From Variovorax atrisoli 110B (GTDB taxonomy: Bacteria > Pseudomonadota > Gammaproteobacteria > Burkholderiales > Burkholderiaceae_C): a stretch of DNA of 64,000 nucleotides. Position numbers and translations under genes: made by a program. Under the pieces are notes generated by a model. It was given only the letters and a program-made list of their open reading frames with translations. It made no database searches and was not told where the DNA came from. Location of the stretch: positions 436,295 to 500,294 of the forward strand of contig NZ_KB907452.1 of NCBI RefSeq assembly GCF_000382045.1. Direction: 5' to 3'. Positions 17,524-26,672 of this stretch are shown piece after piece. Position 1 is the first letter of the stretch. Each line of letters opens with the position of its first letter.

Positions 17524-18131
17524 CGCTGCAGCTGCGAGGGCAGCATGGCCGGCGAGGTGCAGTGGATGGCGTGCCAGCCGAAGGCGCGCGCTGCTTCCAC
17601 GTTGGCAGCCGAATCGTCGATGAAGACGGTCTGCTCGGGATCGAGCGCGTAGCGCATCGCCAGCAGTTCGTAGATCTCGCGCTCGGGCTTGAGGAACTTC
17701 ACGTCGCCCGAGAACACGCCTCCGTCGAAACGTCCCATGAAGGCATGCCGGCGCTCGATGGCGCGGGCATAGGGCGAGGGCATGTTCGACAGGTAGTACA
17801 GCCGCAGCGGCTGCCCCGCCTCGCGGTGGGCGATCAGCTGCTCGAGCATCTCGACGGTGACGCCGATGGGCTCCAGCCGCTCGCCCAGACCGTCGAGCAT
17901 CGCAAACAACGGTTCGGCCGGGAGCCCCAGCCGTGCCGACATGCGGGCGATGGAATCGGCCAGCGTGCGGGTGCCGCAGTCGAAGCTGGTCCAGTCGTCG
18001 TGATGGAAGAGCGCGCGGCCCATGGCCGCCGCGGCGGCTTCAGTGGGCGCGTGTGGGGCGAGATGGGCCTGTACCAGCCGGGTGGGCTCCCATGCGAACA
18101 GCACGGCGCCCAGGTCGAAAACCACGTTCAT
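17469..18131 (-). CDS. HAD-superfamily hydrolase
   Basis: A 220-residue haloacid-dehalogenase-like hydrolase. Motif I is atypical: VVFDLGAVLFAW has the nucleophile Asp but carries Ala-Val in place of the usual Asp two residues later (DLGAV rather than DxD). Motif II YYLSNMP, motif III Lys in FLKPEREIYELL and motif IV FIDDSAANVEAA are present. It resembles the YihX-type glucose-1-phosphate phosphatase subgroup, which also has FDLGxV. The substrate is unknown. It overlaps the 3' end of the lipocalin gene and is followed upstream by an ABC operon on the same strand. Confidence 0.88.
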   Translation of the reverse strand: MNVVFDLGAVLFAWEPTRLVQAHLAPHAPTEAAAAAMGRALFHHDDWTSFDCGTRTLADSIARMSARLGLPAEPLFAMLDGLGERLEPIGVTVEMLEQLIAHREAGQPLRLYYLSNMPSPYARAIERRHAFMGRFDGGVFSGDVKFLKPEREIYELLAMRYALDPEQTVFIDDSAANVEAARAFGWHAIHCTSPAMLPSQLQRYLPVSVTLPVSNPRLRA

Positions 18132-18143
18132 GGCCCCATTGTT

Positions 18144-19196
18144 TCATGCGCCGGGCACCACGCTCACGCCATGGGCTCCCAGGGACAGGGTGGCCTGGGC
18201 GCCGGCCGCCAGCGGGCTGGACAGGTCGGTCGACACCACGAAGACCGGCCCAAGACTGGTGTCGAAGCCGTATTCGTAGAAGCTGCCGAGGTAGGCCGAC
18301 TTGCGCAGCGTGGCGGGCAGGCCGCCCGTGGCCTCGGCGCCGCCGATTCGCCAGGCCTCCGGCCGTACCGCCACCTTCACCGTGCCGGGCGCCACGGCGT
18401 AGCGCGGCTGCAGGCGCAAAGGACCCAGCGCCACGCTGCCGTCGGCCTCGGCCACCGCCGGGAACACCATCGCCTCGCCCATGAAGCCGGCGACGAATTC
18501 GCTCTCGGGACGGCCGTAGAGCTGCTCTGGCGTGCCGCGCTGGGCGATCACGCCATGGTCCATCACGATGATCTGGTCGCTCACCGCCAGCGCCTCGCTC
18601 TGGTCGTGCGTGACGTAGGCCACCGTGAGCCTCAGCCGCTGCTGCAGCGCGCGGATCTCCTCGCGCATCTCGCGGCGCAGCCGGGCGTCGAGGTTCGACA
18701 GCGGCTCGTCGAAGAGCAGCACCGCGGGCTCCAGCACCAGCGCGCGCGCAAGCGCCACCCGCTGCTGCTGGCCGCCGGACAGCTCGCTGGGCAGCCGCTC
18801 GTCGAAGCCGACCAGGCCCACGCCGCGCAGGGCCTCGCGCGCCCGCGCCGCGGCCTCCTCCTTCCTCACGCCGCTCATGCGCAGCCCGTAGGCCACGTTC
18901 TCGATCACGTTCATGTGCGGGAACAGGGCGTAGCTCTGGAACATCATGCTCACGTTGCGCTCGGCCGGCCCCAGCGTGGTGACGTCGCGCCCGCCCATCA
19001 GGATCGATCCCGAGGTCGGCGACTCGAGCCCCGCGATCATGCGCAGCGTGGTCGTCTTGCCGCAGCCCGAGGGGCCGAGGATGGTGGTGAGCGTGCCCTC
19101 GGGCACTTCGAAGCTGATGCCCTTGACGGCCAGCGGCGCGTTCTTGTCGCTGCCGTAGCGCTTGGTGACGTTGCGGAATTCGATGCCGTTGCTCAT
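18144..19196 (-). CDS. ABC transporter ATP-binding protein (FbpC/PotA type)
   Basis: A 350-residue importer ATPase. It has Walker A GPSGCGKTT, Q-loop FQSYALFPHMNVIEN, signature LSGGQQQRVALARA, Walker B VLLFDEPLSNLDA, and a C-terminal TOBE domain (VAVRPEAWRIGG). It lies 40 bases after the fused permease and belongs with it and the 21490 binding protein. FbpC-type systems move Fe(III), but the same subgroup also imports 2-aminoethylphosphonate and sugar phosphates, so the substrate is open. Confidence 0.92.
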   Translation of the reverse strand: MSNGIEFRNVTKRYGSDKNAPLAVKGISFEVPEGTLTTILGPSGCGKTTTLRMIAGLESPTSGSILMGGRDVTTLGPAERNVSMMFQSYALFPHMNVIENVAYGLRMSGVRKEEAAARAREALRGVGLVGFDERLPSELSGGQQQRVALARALVLEPAVLLFDEPLSNLDARLRREMREEIRALQQRLRLTVAYVTHDQSEALAVSDQIIVMDHGVIAQRGTPEQLYGRPESEFVAGFMGEAMVFPAVAEADGSVALGPLRLQPRYAVAPGTVKVAVRPEAWRIGGAEATGGLPATLRKSAYLGSFYEYGFDTSLGPVFVVSTDLSSPLAAGAQATLSLGAHGVSVVPGA

Positions 19197-19236
19197 GAGT
19201 CAGAGTTTCCGATTGCCGGACGCGGAAGTCCGAATT

Positions 19237-21489
19237 TCATTGCGCCACCACCACGGCCGAGCCCGCCCCGCGCCGCCCCAGCCTGCGCTCGCCGACCACC
19301 CACTGGACCAGCGCGATGGCCAGCGACATCAGGATCATCAGCACCGTGCAGTACGCCAGCGCGATGCCGTAGTCGCCGTTGCCCACGCGGCCGATGATGT
19401 AGGTGGTGGCCAGCTCGTTTTCCGCGGTGACCAGGAAGATCACCGCGCTCACCGTCGTCATCGCGCGCACGAAGCTGTAGACCAGCGCGGCCACCAGGGC
19501 GGGCTTCAGCAGCGGCAGCACCACCCTGAAGAGCGTCTGCGAGGTGGAGGCGCGCAGCATCAGCGAGGCCTCGTCGAGCGAGCGGTCGAGCTGCTTGAAG
19601 GCCGCCGTGCCGGCGCGCACGCCCACCGGCAGGTTCCGGAACATGAAGCACAGCACGATGATGAGCCCCGTGCCCGTGAGCTCGAAGGGCGGCACGTTGA
19701 AGGCCAGGATGTAGCTCACGCCGAGCACGGTGCCCGGTATGGCGAACGCCAGCAGCGCGCCGAACTCGAAGAGGCCCTGCCCCCTGAACTCGTTGCGCGC
19801 CAGCAGCCACGCGATGAGCAGGCCCAGCGCCGCGGTGATGGGCGCCGAGATGCCCGCCAGCTTGAGCGTGGTGAGCAGCGAGTTCCACGCCGTGCCGGCC
19901 CACACCAGACCGAACTGTCCCCATTCGAGCGAGAACGCCGTCTTGAAGTGGTTGAGCGTGAAGGTGTAGTCGCGGCCCCAGGTCTGCACGAAGCCGCCCG
20001 CGAAGGCGAAGAGGTAGACCACCGCAGTGAAGGCGATCCAGGGCAAGGCGATGCAGAGGATGGTCCGGCGCACGCCGTCGGGCAGCGCCATCGGGATGCC
20101 GGCGTCACCCTTGCCGCTGACGGTGGTGTAGTTCTGCTTGCCGAGCAGGCCGCGCTGCAGCGCGAACACGCCGAGGGCGAACAGCGTGAGCACCCAGGCC
20201 AGCGAGGCCGCGCGGCCCTGGTCGTACTGCGCGCCGACGATGGCGAAGAAGATGTCGGTCGACAGCACCGAGAACTGCCCGCCCACCACCACCGGGTTGC
20301 CGAAGTCGGCGATGCTCTCGATGAAGCCCACCAGGAAGGCGTTGGCCAGCCCCGGCTTCAGGAGCGGCAGCGTGACGGTGAAGAAGGCCCGGCGCCGGTC
20401 GGCGCGCAGCATCTGCGCGGCCTCCTCCAGGCTGGGCGCGATGCCCTGCACCACGCCGCGCATGATCATGAAGGCGATGGGCGTGAAGGCGAAGAGCTGC
20501 GCCACCAGCACGCCGGGCATGCCGTAGAACCAGCGCGTGGGCTCGATGCCGAACACGCTCTCCAGCACCTGGTTGACGATGCCCGCACGGCCGAAGAGCA
20601 GGATCAGCCCCAGCCCCACCACGAAGGGCGGCGTGATGATCGGCAGCAGCGCCAGCACCCGCAGCGCGCCCTGCCCGCGCTTGCTGCCGCGCTCGGCCAT
20701 CAGCGCCATCAGCGTGCCGAGGAAGGTGGTGCCCGCCGCCGTGAGCAGCGCCAGCACCAGCGTGTTCCAGGCCACGCCGCAGCGCACGCCGCCCGCGAGA
20801 CAGCCCAGCCCCCAGATGCGCTCGGTGAACACGCGGGCGACGAAGGCGGCGATCGACCACTGTCCGTCTTCGTTGAAGAACGCGCCCGACAGCGCCTTGC
20901 TCACCGGGTAGGCGATGAACAGCGCCATCAGCACGCCGCAGCCGACCACCGCGGCGGACACGAACAGGTCGCCCTTGAAAAGCCCCAGCCGCGCGATGCC
21001 GAAGGCCGCCAGCAGCACCAGCGCAGTGAGCGCCACGAAGCCGCCCGCGCCGATGCCGAACTGGTTGACCGCTAGCTCGCCGAACTGCGCGTTGAGCGCG
21101 GCCACGCTCCAGCCGCGCGCGCCGATGGTGAAGCCGGTCGCCGCAAGCCCGAGCGCGCCGATCAGGCCTCCGGCCAGCAGCCAGCGCCCCTGCGCCCTGC
21201 CCGGCGGAAGCCATGCGCCCACCGCGCACAGCAGCAGGCCGGCCAGGCCCACGAAGAGCCAGCTGCGGCCCTGCGTGGCCGCCTGCATCAGGCCGTTGGC
21301 ACCTTCCGCCTGGCCGAAAACCTGCGGAACGGCCTCGTACCAGGTCGAATCCTGGATCGCATACCAGGGCAGCAGCAGGTAGCCCGCAAGGCCCAGCACG
21401 ACCCACGCCCAGACCCAGCGCCGCGAGCGCCGGGCCGCCGCCAGCGACGCCGGGTTGACCGGCGCGCCTTCGATAGCACGCGCTTCCAC
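19237..21489 (-). CDS. fused double-domain ABC permease (FbpB type)
   Basis: A 750-residue inner-membrane protein holding two permease modules in one chain. Two EAA-like loops are visible, APSLEEAAQMLRADRRRAFFTVTLPLL and DRSLDEASLMLRASTSQTLFRVVLPLL. About 200 extra N-terminal residues contain several more membrane segments (WAWVVLGLAGYLLLPWY, LFVGLAGLLLCAVGAWL). The start is GTG at 21489, directly abutting the TAA of the binding protein, so translation is probably coupled. FbpB/SfuB-type permeases are internally duplicated, but usually about 500-560 residues, so this one is unusually long. Confidence 0.88.
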   Translation of the reverse strand: MEARAIEGAPVNPASLAAARRSRRWVWAWVVLGLAGYLLLPWYAIQDSTWYEAVPQVFGQAEGANGLMQAATQGRSWLFVGLAGLLLCAVGAWLPPGRAQGRWLLAGGLIGALGLAATGFTIGARGWSVAALNAQFGELAVNQFGIGAGGFVALTALVLLAAFGIARLGLFKGDLFVSAAVVGCGVLMALFIAYPVSKALSGAFFNEDGQWSIAAFVARVFTERIWGLGCLAGGVRCGVAWNTLVLALLTAAGTTFLGTLMALMAERGSKRGQGALRVLALLPIITPPFVVGLGLILLFGRAGIVNQVLESVFGIEPTRWFYGMPGVLVAQLFAFTPIAFMIMRGVVQGIAPSLEEAAQMLRADRRRAFFTVTLPLLKPGLANAFLVGFIESIADFGNPVVVGGQFSVLSTDIFFAIVGAQYDQGRAASLAWVLTLFALGVFALQRGLLGKQNYTTVSGKGDAGIPMALPDGVRRTILCIALPWIAFTAVVYLFAFAGGFVQTWGRDYTFTLNHFKTAFSLEWGQFGLVWAGTAWNSLLTTLKLAGISAPITAALGLLIAWLLARNEFRGQGLFEFGALLAFAIPGTVLGVSYILAFNVPPFELTGTGLIIVLCFMFRNLPVGVRAGTAAFKQLDRSLDEASLMLRASTSQTLFRVVLPLLKPALVAALVYSFVRAMTTVSAVIFLVTAENELATTYIIGRVGNGDYGIALAYCTVLMILMSLAIALVQWVVGERRLGRRGAGSAVVVAQ

Positions 21490-22506
21490 TTACCGGGGCA
21501 GCGAGTTGACGTCTTTCTCCCAGCGCGCGATCAGCCGGCGCCGCTCCGCGCTGGCGCCGTACTTGGCGTAGTCGTAGTTGATGAACTTGATCTTCTTGAA
21601 GTCGGGAATGCGCGGATCGAGCTTGGCGTTCACGTTGCTCGGCAGCTGGAACTGCTTGTTGGCGGCGCCCAGCTCCTGCGCGGCGGGCGTCAGGGCCCAC
21701 TCATAGAACTTCTTGGCCGCGTCGAGGTTGCGCGCGCCCTTGACGATGCTCATGGAGCCGATCTCGGCGCCGGTGCCGTCGCTCGGAGTGATGGTCTCGA
21801 CCGGGAAGCCCTGCATCTTCTCGCCCGGGCCGTCGTGCACGAAGCTGATCGACACGGCCGTCTCGCCGCGCGCCACCGCCTTGATCGGGCCGGTGCCCGA
21901 GCGGGTGTACTGGCCGACGTTCTTGTGCAGGGCCTTGAGGTATTCGAAGGCCTTGTCCTCGCCCATGAGCTGCACCAGCGTGGCGATCATGGTGTAGGCC
22001 GTGCCGCTGGAGGCCGGATTGGCCACCTGGATGTCGCCCTTGTATTCGGGCTTGAGCAGGTCGGCCCAGGTCTTGGGCACGGGCAGCTTCTTCTTGGCCA
22101 GCAGCTCGGGGTTGTAGCCGAAGCCCAGCGGGCCCGAGTAGATGCCCACCGTCTTGTAGCCAGACTGCTTGGCCTGCTGCTGTGCCCAGGGGTGCAGCTG
22201 AGGCAGCGTGGGCGACTTGTATTCGAGCGTGAGGCCCTGCTCGGCCGCCTGCAGGTGCGGGTCGCCGGTGCCGCCGAACCAGACGTCGGTCTTGGGGTTG
22301 TCCTTTTCGGCGATCAGCTGGGCCAGGGCCTCGCCCGAGCCCTTGAGCGCCATGTTGATGCGCACGCCGGTGGTGCGGGCGTATACCGTCGAGATCACGC
22401 TGCACCATTCGGCCTGCACCGAGCAGATCACGTTGACGGTCTGCGCCGAAGCCGCAGCCGACAGGCCCAGCAGCGCTGCCATTGCAAGAAGCTTGTTCTT
22501 CTTCAT
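21490..22506 (-). CDS. ABC transporter periplasmic binding protein (FbpA/AfuA family)
   Basis: A 338-residue binding protein with a signal peptide (MKKNKLLAMAALLGLSAAASA, cleavage before QTVNVIC). Two cysteines near the mature N-terminus (VICSVQAEWC) could form a disulfide. DVWFGGTGDPHLQAAEQGL and VANPASSGTAY are typical of the Fe(III)/phosphonate/hexose-phosphate group. The double Tyr motif of iron binders is not clear, so iron is not established. ATG 22506 follows AGAGAG. It heads the three-gene transporter operon. Confidence 0.88.
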   Translation of the reverse strand: MKKNKLLAMAALLGLSAAASAQTVNVICSVQAEWCSVISTVYARTTGVRINMALKGSGEALAQLIAEKDNPKTDVWFGGTGDPHLQAAEQGLTLEYKSPTLPQLHPWAQQQAKQSGYKTVGIYSGPLGFGYNPELLAKKKLPVPKTWADLLKPEYKGDIQVANPASSGTAYTMIATLVQLMGEDKAFEYLKALHKNVGQYTRSGTGPIKAVARGETAVSISFVHDGPGEKMQGFPVETITPSDGTGAEIGSMSIVKGARNLDAAKKFYEWALTPAAQELGAANKQFQLPSNVNAKLDPRIPDFKKIKFINYDYAKYGASAERRRLIARWEKDVNSLPR

Positions 22507-22530
22507 CGGGTCTCTCTTCCTCTGAGCAAT

Positions 22531-22549
22531 AAAAAAAGGCCTCGCGGCC
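22531..22549 (-). terminator. terminator-like hairpin in the leader of the FbpA-type gene
   Basis: Read on the minus strand, GGCC-GCGA-GGCC (a GNRA tetraloop) is followed by seven T residues. It lies 25-43 bases upstream of the binding protein start, where a terminator would act as an attenuator. The stem is only four base pairs, so the call is tentative. Confidence 0.4.
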
Positions 22550-22673
22550 ATCGGACAGCGTAGCTTTAGTACAGGCCTGGCGAATCCGTACAAGTACCAT
22601 CGTGGCTGGCGAATTCGCTTTCGCGACCAGGGCAGCCTGGCCAGGCATTCAGACAAGGAAGGAAAGTTTTCTC

Positions 22674-24146
22674 ATGAGCTTCGATCTCGTTCTGTTCGGC
22701 GGTACTGGCGATCTCGCGTGGCGCAAGCTGATGCCCGCGCTGTTCCAGGCCTTCCGGCACGGCAGCCTGCCTCCCGACGGGCGCATCGTCGGCGTGGCGC
22801 GGGACGACCTGTCGGACGACCAGTACCGGGAGCTGATCCAGTCGCGCTTCAGCGCCGTCGAAGGCGCCAAGCGGCCCTCGCCCGAGGAGTTCAAGAAGTT
22901 CGCCTCCATGCTGCACTACCTGCGCATGGACCTCTCCAAGCCCGACGACTACGCCCGCCTGGCCGACCTGCTCAAGCAGCGCGATGCCAAGACGGTCGTG
23001 ATGTACGTGGCCACCGCCCCGGCGCTCTTCACCCAGGTGGTCGAGCAGATCGCCGCGGCCGGCCTGAACGGCCCGCGCACCCGCATCGTGCTGGAGAAGC
23101 CCCTGGGCCACGACCTGGCCTCCAACCGCGCCATCAATTCCGCCGTGGGCAAGGTGCTCGAGGAGAAGCAGGTCTTCCGCATCGACCACTACCTCGGCAA
23201 GCCCTCGGTGCAGAACCTCTTCGCCATGCGCTTCGGCAATGCGCTGTTCGAGCCCATCTGGCGCCGCGAGCACATCGCCAACATCCAGATCACCATCGCG
23301 GAAGACCTGGGCGTGGAAAAGCGCGGCGCCTTCTACGACCAGACCGGGGCGCTGCGCGACATGGTGCAGAACCACGCGCTGCAGCTGCTGTGCGCGATCG
23401 GCATGGAGCCGCCCATCAACTCGCACGCCGACGCCATCCGCGACGAGAAGCTCAAGGTGCTGCGTGCGCTGAAGCCCTGGACGCCCGAGAGCCTGGGCCT
23501 GCACGCGGTGCGCGGCCAGTACACCGCCGGCACGGCCTACGGCGAGCGGGTGCAGGGCTACCGCGACGAGCCGGGCGTGAACCCCGACAGCCGCACCGAG
23601 ACCTTCGTGGCGCTGCGCACCGAGATCGCCAACTGGCGCTGGGCCGGCGTGCCCTTCTACATCCGCACCGGCAAGCGCCTGGCCTCGCGCGACGCGCGCA
23701 TCGAGGTCAACTTCCGGCCCACGCCGCACGCCATCTACCGCGCGCCGGCCGGCAACGTCAACAAGCTGGTGATCAACCTGCAGCCCAAGGACGGGCTGGA
23801 GCTGCACATGCTCGCGCAGGCGCAGGACAACCGCCAGCGCAGCAACGGCAACCAGAGCTCTGCCGCCCAGCTGGCGCCGGTGCAGCTCGACCTCGACTTC
23901 GACAAGCGCTTCGGCTCCGAGCGCGTGGGCGCCTACGAGCGGCTGCTGCTGGATGTGATCGACGGCCGCCTCAACCTGTTCGTGCGCAGCGACGAGCAGG
24001 AAGAGGCATGGCGCTGGGTCGAGCCGCTGATCGACAGCTGGGAATCGGACGGCGGCCCGCGCCCCTATGCGGCCGGCACCTGGGGCCCGAGCGCATCGAG
24101 CGCGATGATCGCGCGCGACGGCTTCTCCTGGGGCGAGGAGCAGTAA
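22674..24146 (+). CDS. zwf: glucose-6-phosphate 1-dehydrogenase
   Basis: A 490-residue cytoplasmic enzyme that oxidises glucose 6-phosphate to 6-phosphogluconolactone with NADP+ or NAD+, feeding the Entner-Doudoroff and pentose-phosphate routes. It has the nucleotide-binding FGGTGDLAWRKL (8-19), EKPLGHDL and the active-site signature RIDHYLGK, with the substrate-binding His172 and Lys176. GGAAGGAAAG precedes ATG 22674. It is divergent from the FbpA-type operon and convergent with the DODA-type gene. Confidence 0.97.
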   Translation: MSFDLVLFGGTGDLAWRKLMPALFQAFRHGSLPPDGRIVGVARDDLSDDQYRELIQSRFSAVEGAKRPSPEEFKKFASMLHYLRMDLSKPDDYARLADLLKQRDAKTVVMYVATAPALFTQVVEQIAAAGLNGPRTRIVLEKPLGHDLASNRAINSAVGKVLEEKQVFRIDHYLGKPSVQNLFAMRFGNALFEPIWRREHIANIQITIAEDLGVEKRGAFYDQTGALRDMVQNHALQLLCAIGMEPPINSHADAIRDEKLKVLRALKPWTPESLGLHAVRGQYTAGTAYGERVQGYRDEPGVNPDSRTETFVALRTEIANWRWAGVPFYIRTGKRLASRDARIEVNFRPTPHAIYRAPAGNVNKLVINLQPKDGLELHMLAQAQDNRQRSNGNQSSAAQLAPVQLDLDFDKRFGSERVGAYERLLLDVIDGRLNLFVRSDEQEEAWRWVEPLIDSWESDGGPRPYAAGTWGPSASSAMIARDGFSWGEEQ

Positions 24147-24180
24147 CCCCTCCGCCCTGCCTCACACGCTCCCAGGCCGC

Positions 24181-25086
24181 TCAGCCGAACTGCAGGCAAC
24201 GCATGCTGAGCGTGCCCGACTGGAATCCTTCGTAGACCGTCTTCGCGCGCTCGCTGCTGCCGGCGGCGCCCAGCGCGTAGAGGAAGGGGTAGTAGTGATC
24301 GGGCGTCGCCACCGCGGTGGCCGCGCCTTCCAGCTTCGCGTAGTCGACCAGCGCCCGGTCGTCGCGGCCCGCCAGCGCCGACTTCACCGCATCGTCGAAG
24401 GACTGCGCCCACGGCCGGCTGGCGCTCGGGCCGTCCGGCACGCCACGGTCGGTGGCGCGCAGGTTGTGGACCACGTTGCCGCTGCCCATCACCAGCACGC
24501 CCTTTTCGCGCAGCGCGGCCAGGTCTCGCCCCACCGCGTAATGGAAGGCGGCCGGCTTGTCGTAGTCGATGCTGAGCTGGAACACCGGGATGTCGGCCTT
24601 GGGGTAGAGGTGCTTCAGCACCGTCCATGTGCCGTGGTCAAGGCCCCACTGGTCGGTGGCGATCACCGGCGTCTGCTTCACCGCACCCACGGTCTCGCGG
24701 GCGAATGCCGGGTGGCCCGGCGCCGGGTATTCGACATCGAACAGCGCCTGCGGGAAGCCGCCGAAGTCGTGGATCGTCTTCGGCCGCTCCTGGATTCCGA
24801 CACCGGTGGCGCCGCGGCTCAGCCAGTGCGCCGAGACGCTGAGAATCGCCGACGGCCGCGGCAGCTCCCTGCCCCACGCCGCCAGCCGGCGCGTGAAGCC
24901 GTTGTCGGTGATGGCGTTCATCGGCGAGCCATGGCCGATGAAGATCACCGGCATGCGCCGCGTGGGCGATCCCGCGGCCTGCACGCTGCAGGCCAGCGAG
25001 GCCAGCACCGCGGTCGCGCCGAGCGCGGTGCCCATCAGGAAGCCGCGGCGGCCAGGTTCGGGGGTCGCAAGAGTCGTCAGTGGCAT
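24181..25086 (-). CDS. exported DODA-type extradiol ring-cleavage dioxygenase
   Basis: A 301-residue member of the LigB/DODA (YgiD) family. IFIGHGSPMNAI, SVSAHW, HGTWTVLKHLYP and GSGNVVHNLR carry the His metal ligands typical of the family. Unlike E. coli YgiD it begins with a long hydrophobic leader containing RRGFLMGTALGATAVLASL, which looks like a Tat signal (twin Arg, then FLM). That predicts a folded, metal-loaded enzyme in the periplasm. Start at ATG 25086. The substrate is unknown; 4,5-DOPA and related catechols are the family references. Confidence 0.88.
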   Translation of the reverse strand: MPLTTLATPEPGRRGFLMGTALGATAVLASLACSVQAAGSPTRRMPVIFIGHGSPMNAITDNGFTRRLAAWGRELPRPSAILSVSAHWLSRGATGVGIQERPKTIHDFGGFPQALFDVEYPAPGHPAFARETVGAVKQTPVIATDQWGLDHGTWTVLKHLYPKADIPVFQLSIDYDKPAAFHYAVGRDLAALREKGVLVMGSGNVVHNLRATDRGVPDGPSASRPWAQSFDDAVKSALAGRDDRALVDYAKLEGAATAVATPDHYYPFLYALGAAGSSERAKTVYEGFQSGTLSMRCLQFG

Positions 25087-25163
25087 GCCGGCACTCTGCA
25101 ACAGTTTTCGGCGCAAGGCAGTGCCTTTGCGCACACTTTCTCGAAAGCGACCGGCGGCTGCCG

Positions 25164-26672
25164 CTACTTTCCGGCCAGCACGGGCGCTTCGCGCAGCGGT
25201 GCGCCCTTGACCACCAGCTGCACCACCACCGCGACGACGATGTTGAGCACGAGCGCCGCCAGCCCGGTGTAGAGCGTGTAGCTGTCCCCGCCGATCACGA
25301 AGGTGTGCACGGGCTTGATGCCGTCCGAGAACGCCAGCCAGCTGCCGCCGGCCAACCCTACGGCCCAGCCGGCCAGGAGCGCCGGCGCGCGGAACCAGCC
25401 GAAGAACAGCCCGAACACCACCGCCGGGAAGGTCTGCAGGATCCACAGGCCGCCCAGCAGCTGCAGGTCGAGCGCGAACTGCGTGGGCAGGAACAGGATG
25501 AACACCAGCGCCCCCAGCTTGACCACCAGCGACACGATCTTCGCCACCTTGGCCTCGCCCGCCGGGGTGACATCGGGCCGCACGTAGGCCTTCCAGAAAT
25601 TGCGCGTGAACAGGTTGGCCGCGCCGATCGACATCACGGCCGCCGGCACCAGAGCGCCGATGGCGATGGCCGCGAACGCGAAGCCCGCGAACCACGACGG
25701 GAACAGCGCGTTGAAGAGCGCCGGCACCACGTCGTTGTTGCTCTTCACCGAGAGATGCGCCGCATAGGCCATGTAGCCCAGCAGCGCGATCAGCCCCAGC
25801 AGCACCGTGTAGGCCGGCAGGAAGACGGCGTTCTTGCGGATGGTGTTGGCGCTCTTCGCCGCGAAGATGCCGGTCAGCGTGTGCGGGTACATGAAGGCCG
25901 CCAGCGCCGAGCCCAGCGCCAGGCTCGCATACGGCAGGTACTGGGCCGGCTTGAGCGTGAGCCCGGTGGCGCCGCCCTTGGCCGCGAAGGCATCGCCGGC
26001 CACCTGGAACACGTGGCCGTAGCCGCCGAGCTTCATGGGCACCAGCACAACCGCCACCAGCACCACGATGTAGATCATCAGGTCCTTGACGAAGGCGATG
26101 AGCGCCGGCGCCCGCAGGCCCGCCGAGTAGGTGTAGAGGGCGAGGATCACGAAGGCGGCCGCCAGCGGAAGCTCGCCCGTGAGGCCCAGCGCCTTGATGA
26201 CCACCTCCATGCCCACCAGCTGCAGCGCGATGTACGGCATGGTCGCGACCACGCCGGTCACCGCGATGGCCAGCTCCAGGGCCCGTGAGCCGTAGCGCCC
26301 GTACACCACGTCGGCGGCCGTGACGTGCCCGGCCTTGTGAGCGGCATGCCAGAGCTTCGGCATGATGATGAAGACGATCGGGTAGACGAGGATGGTGTAC
26401 GGCAGCGCGAAGAACCCATAGGCGCCCACGGCGTACACCAGCGCGGGCACCGCGATGACGGTGTAGGCGGTGTAGAAGTCGCCGCCCACCAGGAACCAGG
26501 TGATCCAGGTGCCGAAGTTGCGCCCGCCCAGGCCCCATTCATCCAGATGGGCGCCCTTGTGGGTCGCGCCGCCGCTCTGCCATCGCGAGGCCGCGAAGCC
26601 CATCACCGTGACCAGCACGAAAAAGAAGACGAAGACCGAGAGCGCGGTCCAGTTGATCTGGCCGTCCATCAT
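25164..26672 (-). CDS. sodium:solute symporter, MctP-like
   Basis: A 502-residue SSS-family transporter with about 13 membrane segments, starting INWTALSVFVFFFVLVTVMG. GGRNFGTWITWFLVGGDFYTAYTVIAVPALVY matches the family core. The start overlaps the DUF3311 stop as ATGA, and this gene pair is the hallmark of MctP-type monocarboxylate transporters of Rhizobium. Substrates such as pyruvate, lactate, acetate or alanine are therefore likely but not proven. Two adjacent ATGs (26672 and 26669) are possible starts. Confidence 0.9.
   Translation of the reverse strand: MMDGQINWTALSVFVFFFVLVTVMGFAASRWQSGGATHKGAHLDEWGLGGRNFGTWITWFLVGGDFYTAYTVIAVPALVYAVGAYGFFALPYTILVYPIVFIIMPKLWHAAHKAGHVTAADVVYGRYGSRALELAIAVTGVVATMPYIALQLVGMEVVIKALGLTGELPLAAAFVILALYTYSAGLRAPALIAFVKDLMIYIVVLVAVVLVPMKLGGYGHVFQVAGDAFAAKGGATGLTLKPAQYLPYASLALGSALAAFMYPHTLTGIFAAKSANTIRKNAVFLPAYTVLLGLIALLGYMAYAAHLSVKSNNDVVPALFNALFPSWFAGFAFAAIAIGALVPAAVMSIGAANLFTRNFWKAYVRPDVTPAGEAKVAKIVSLVVKLGALVFILFLPTQFALDLQLLGGLWILQTFPAVVFGLFFGWFRAPALLAGWAVGLAGGSWLAFSDGIKPVHTFVIGGDSYTLYTGLAALVLNIVVAVVVQLVVKGAPLREAPVLAGK

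Noticed and set aside
16707..19397. 896-codon plus-strand frame over lipocalin, HAD and ABC genes
   Set aside because: Crosses three well-supported genes and has no domain signature.
25111..25132. Hairpin GCGCAAGGCA/TGCCTTTGCGC as terminator of the symporter gene
   Set aside because: Almost no loop and no T-run on either strand; too weak to call.
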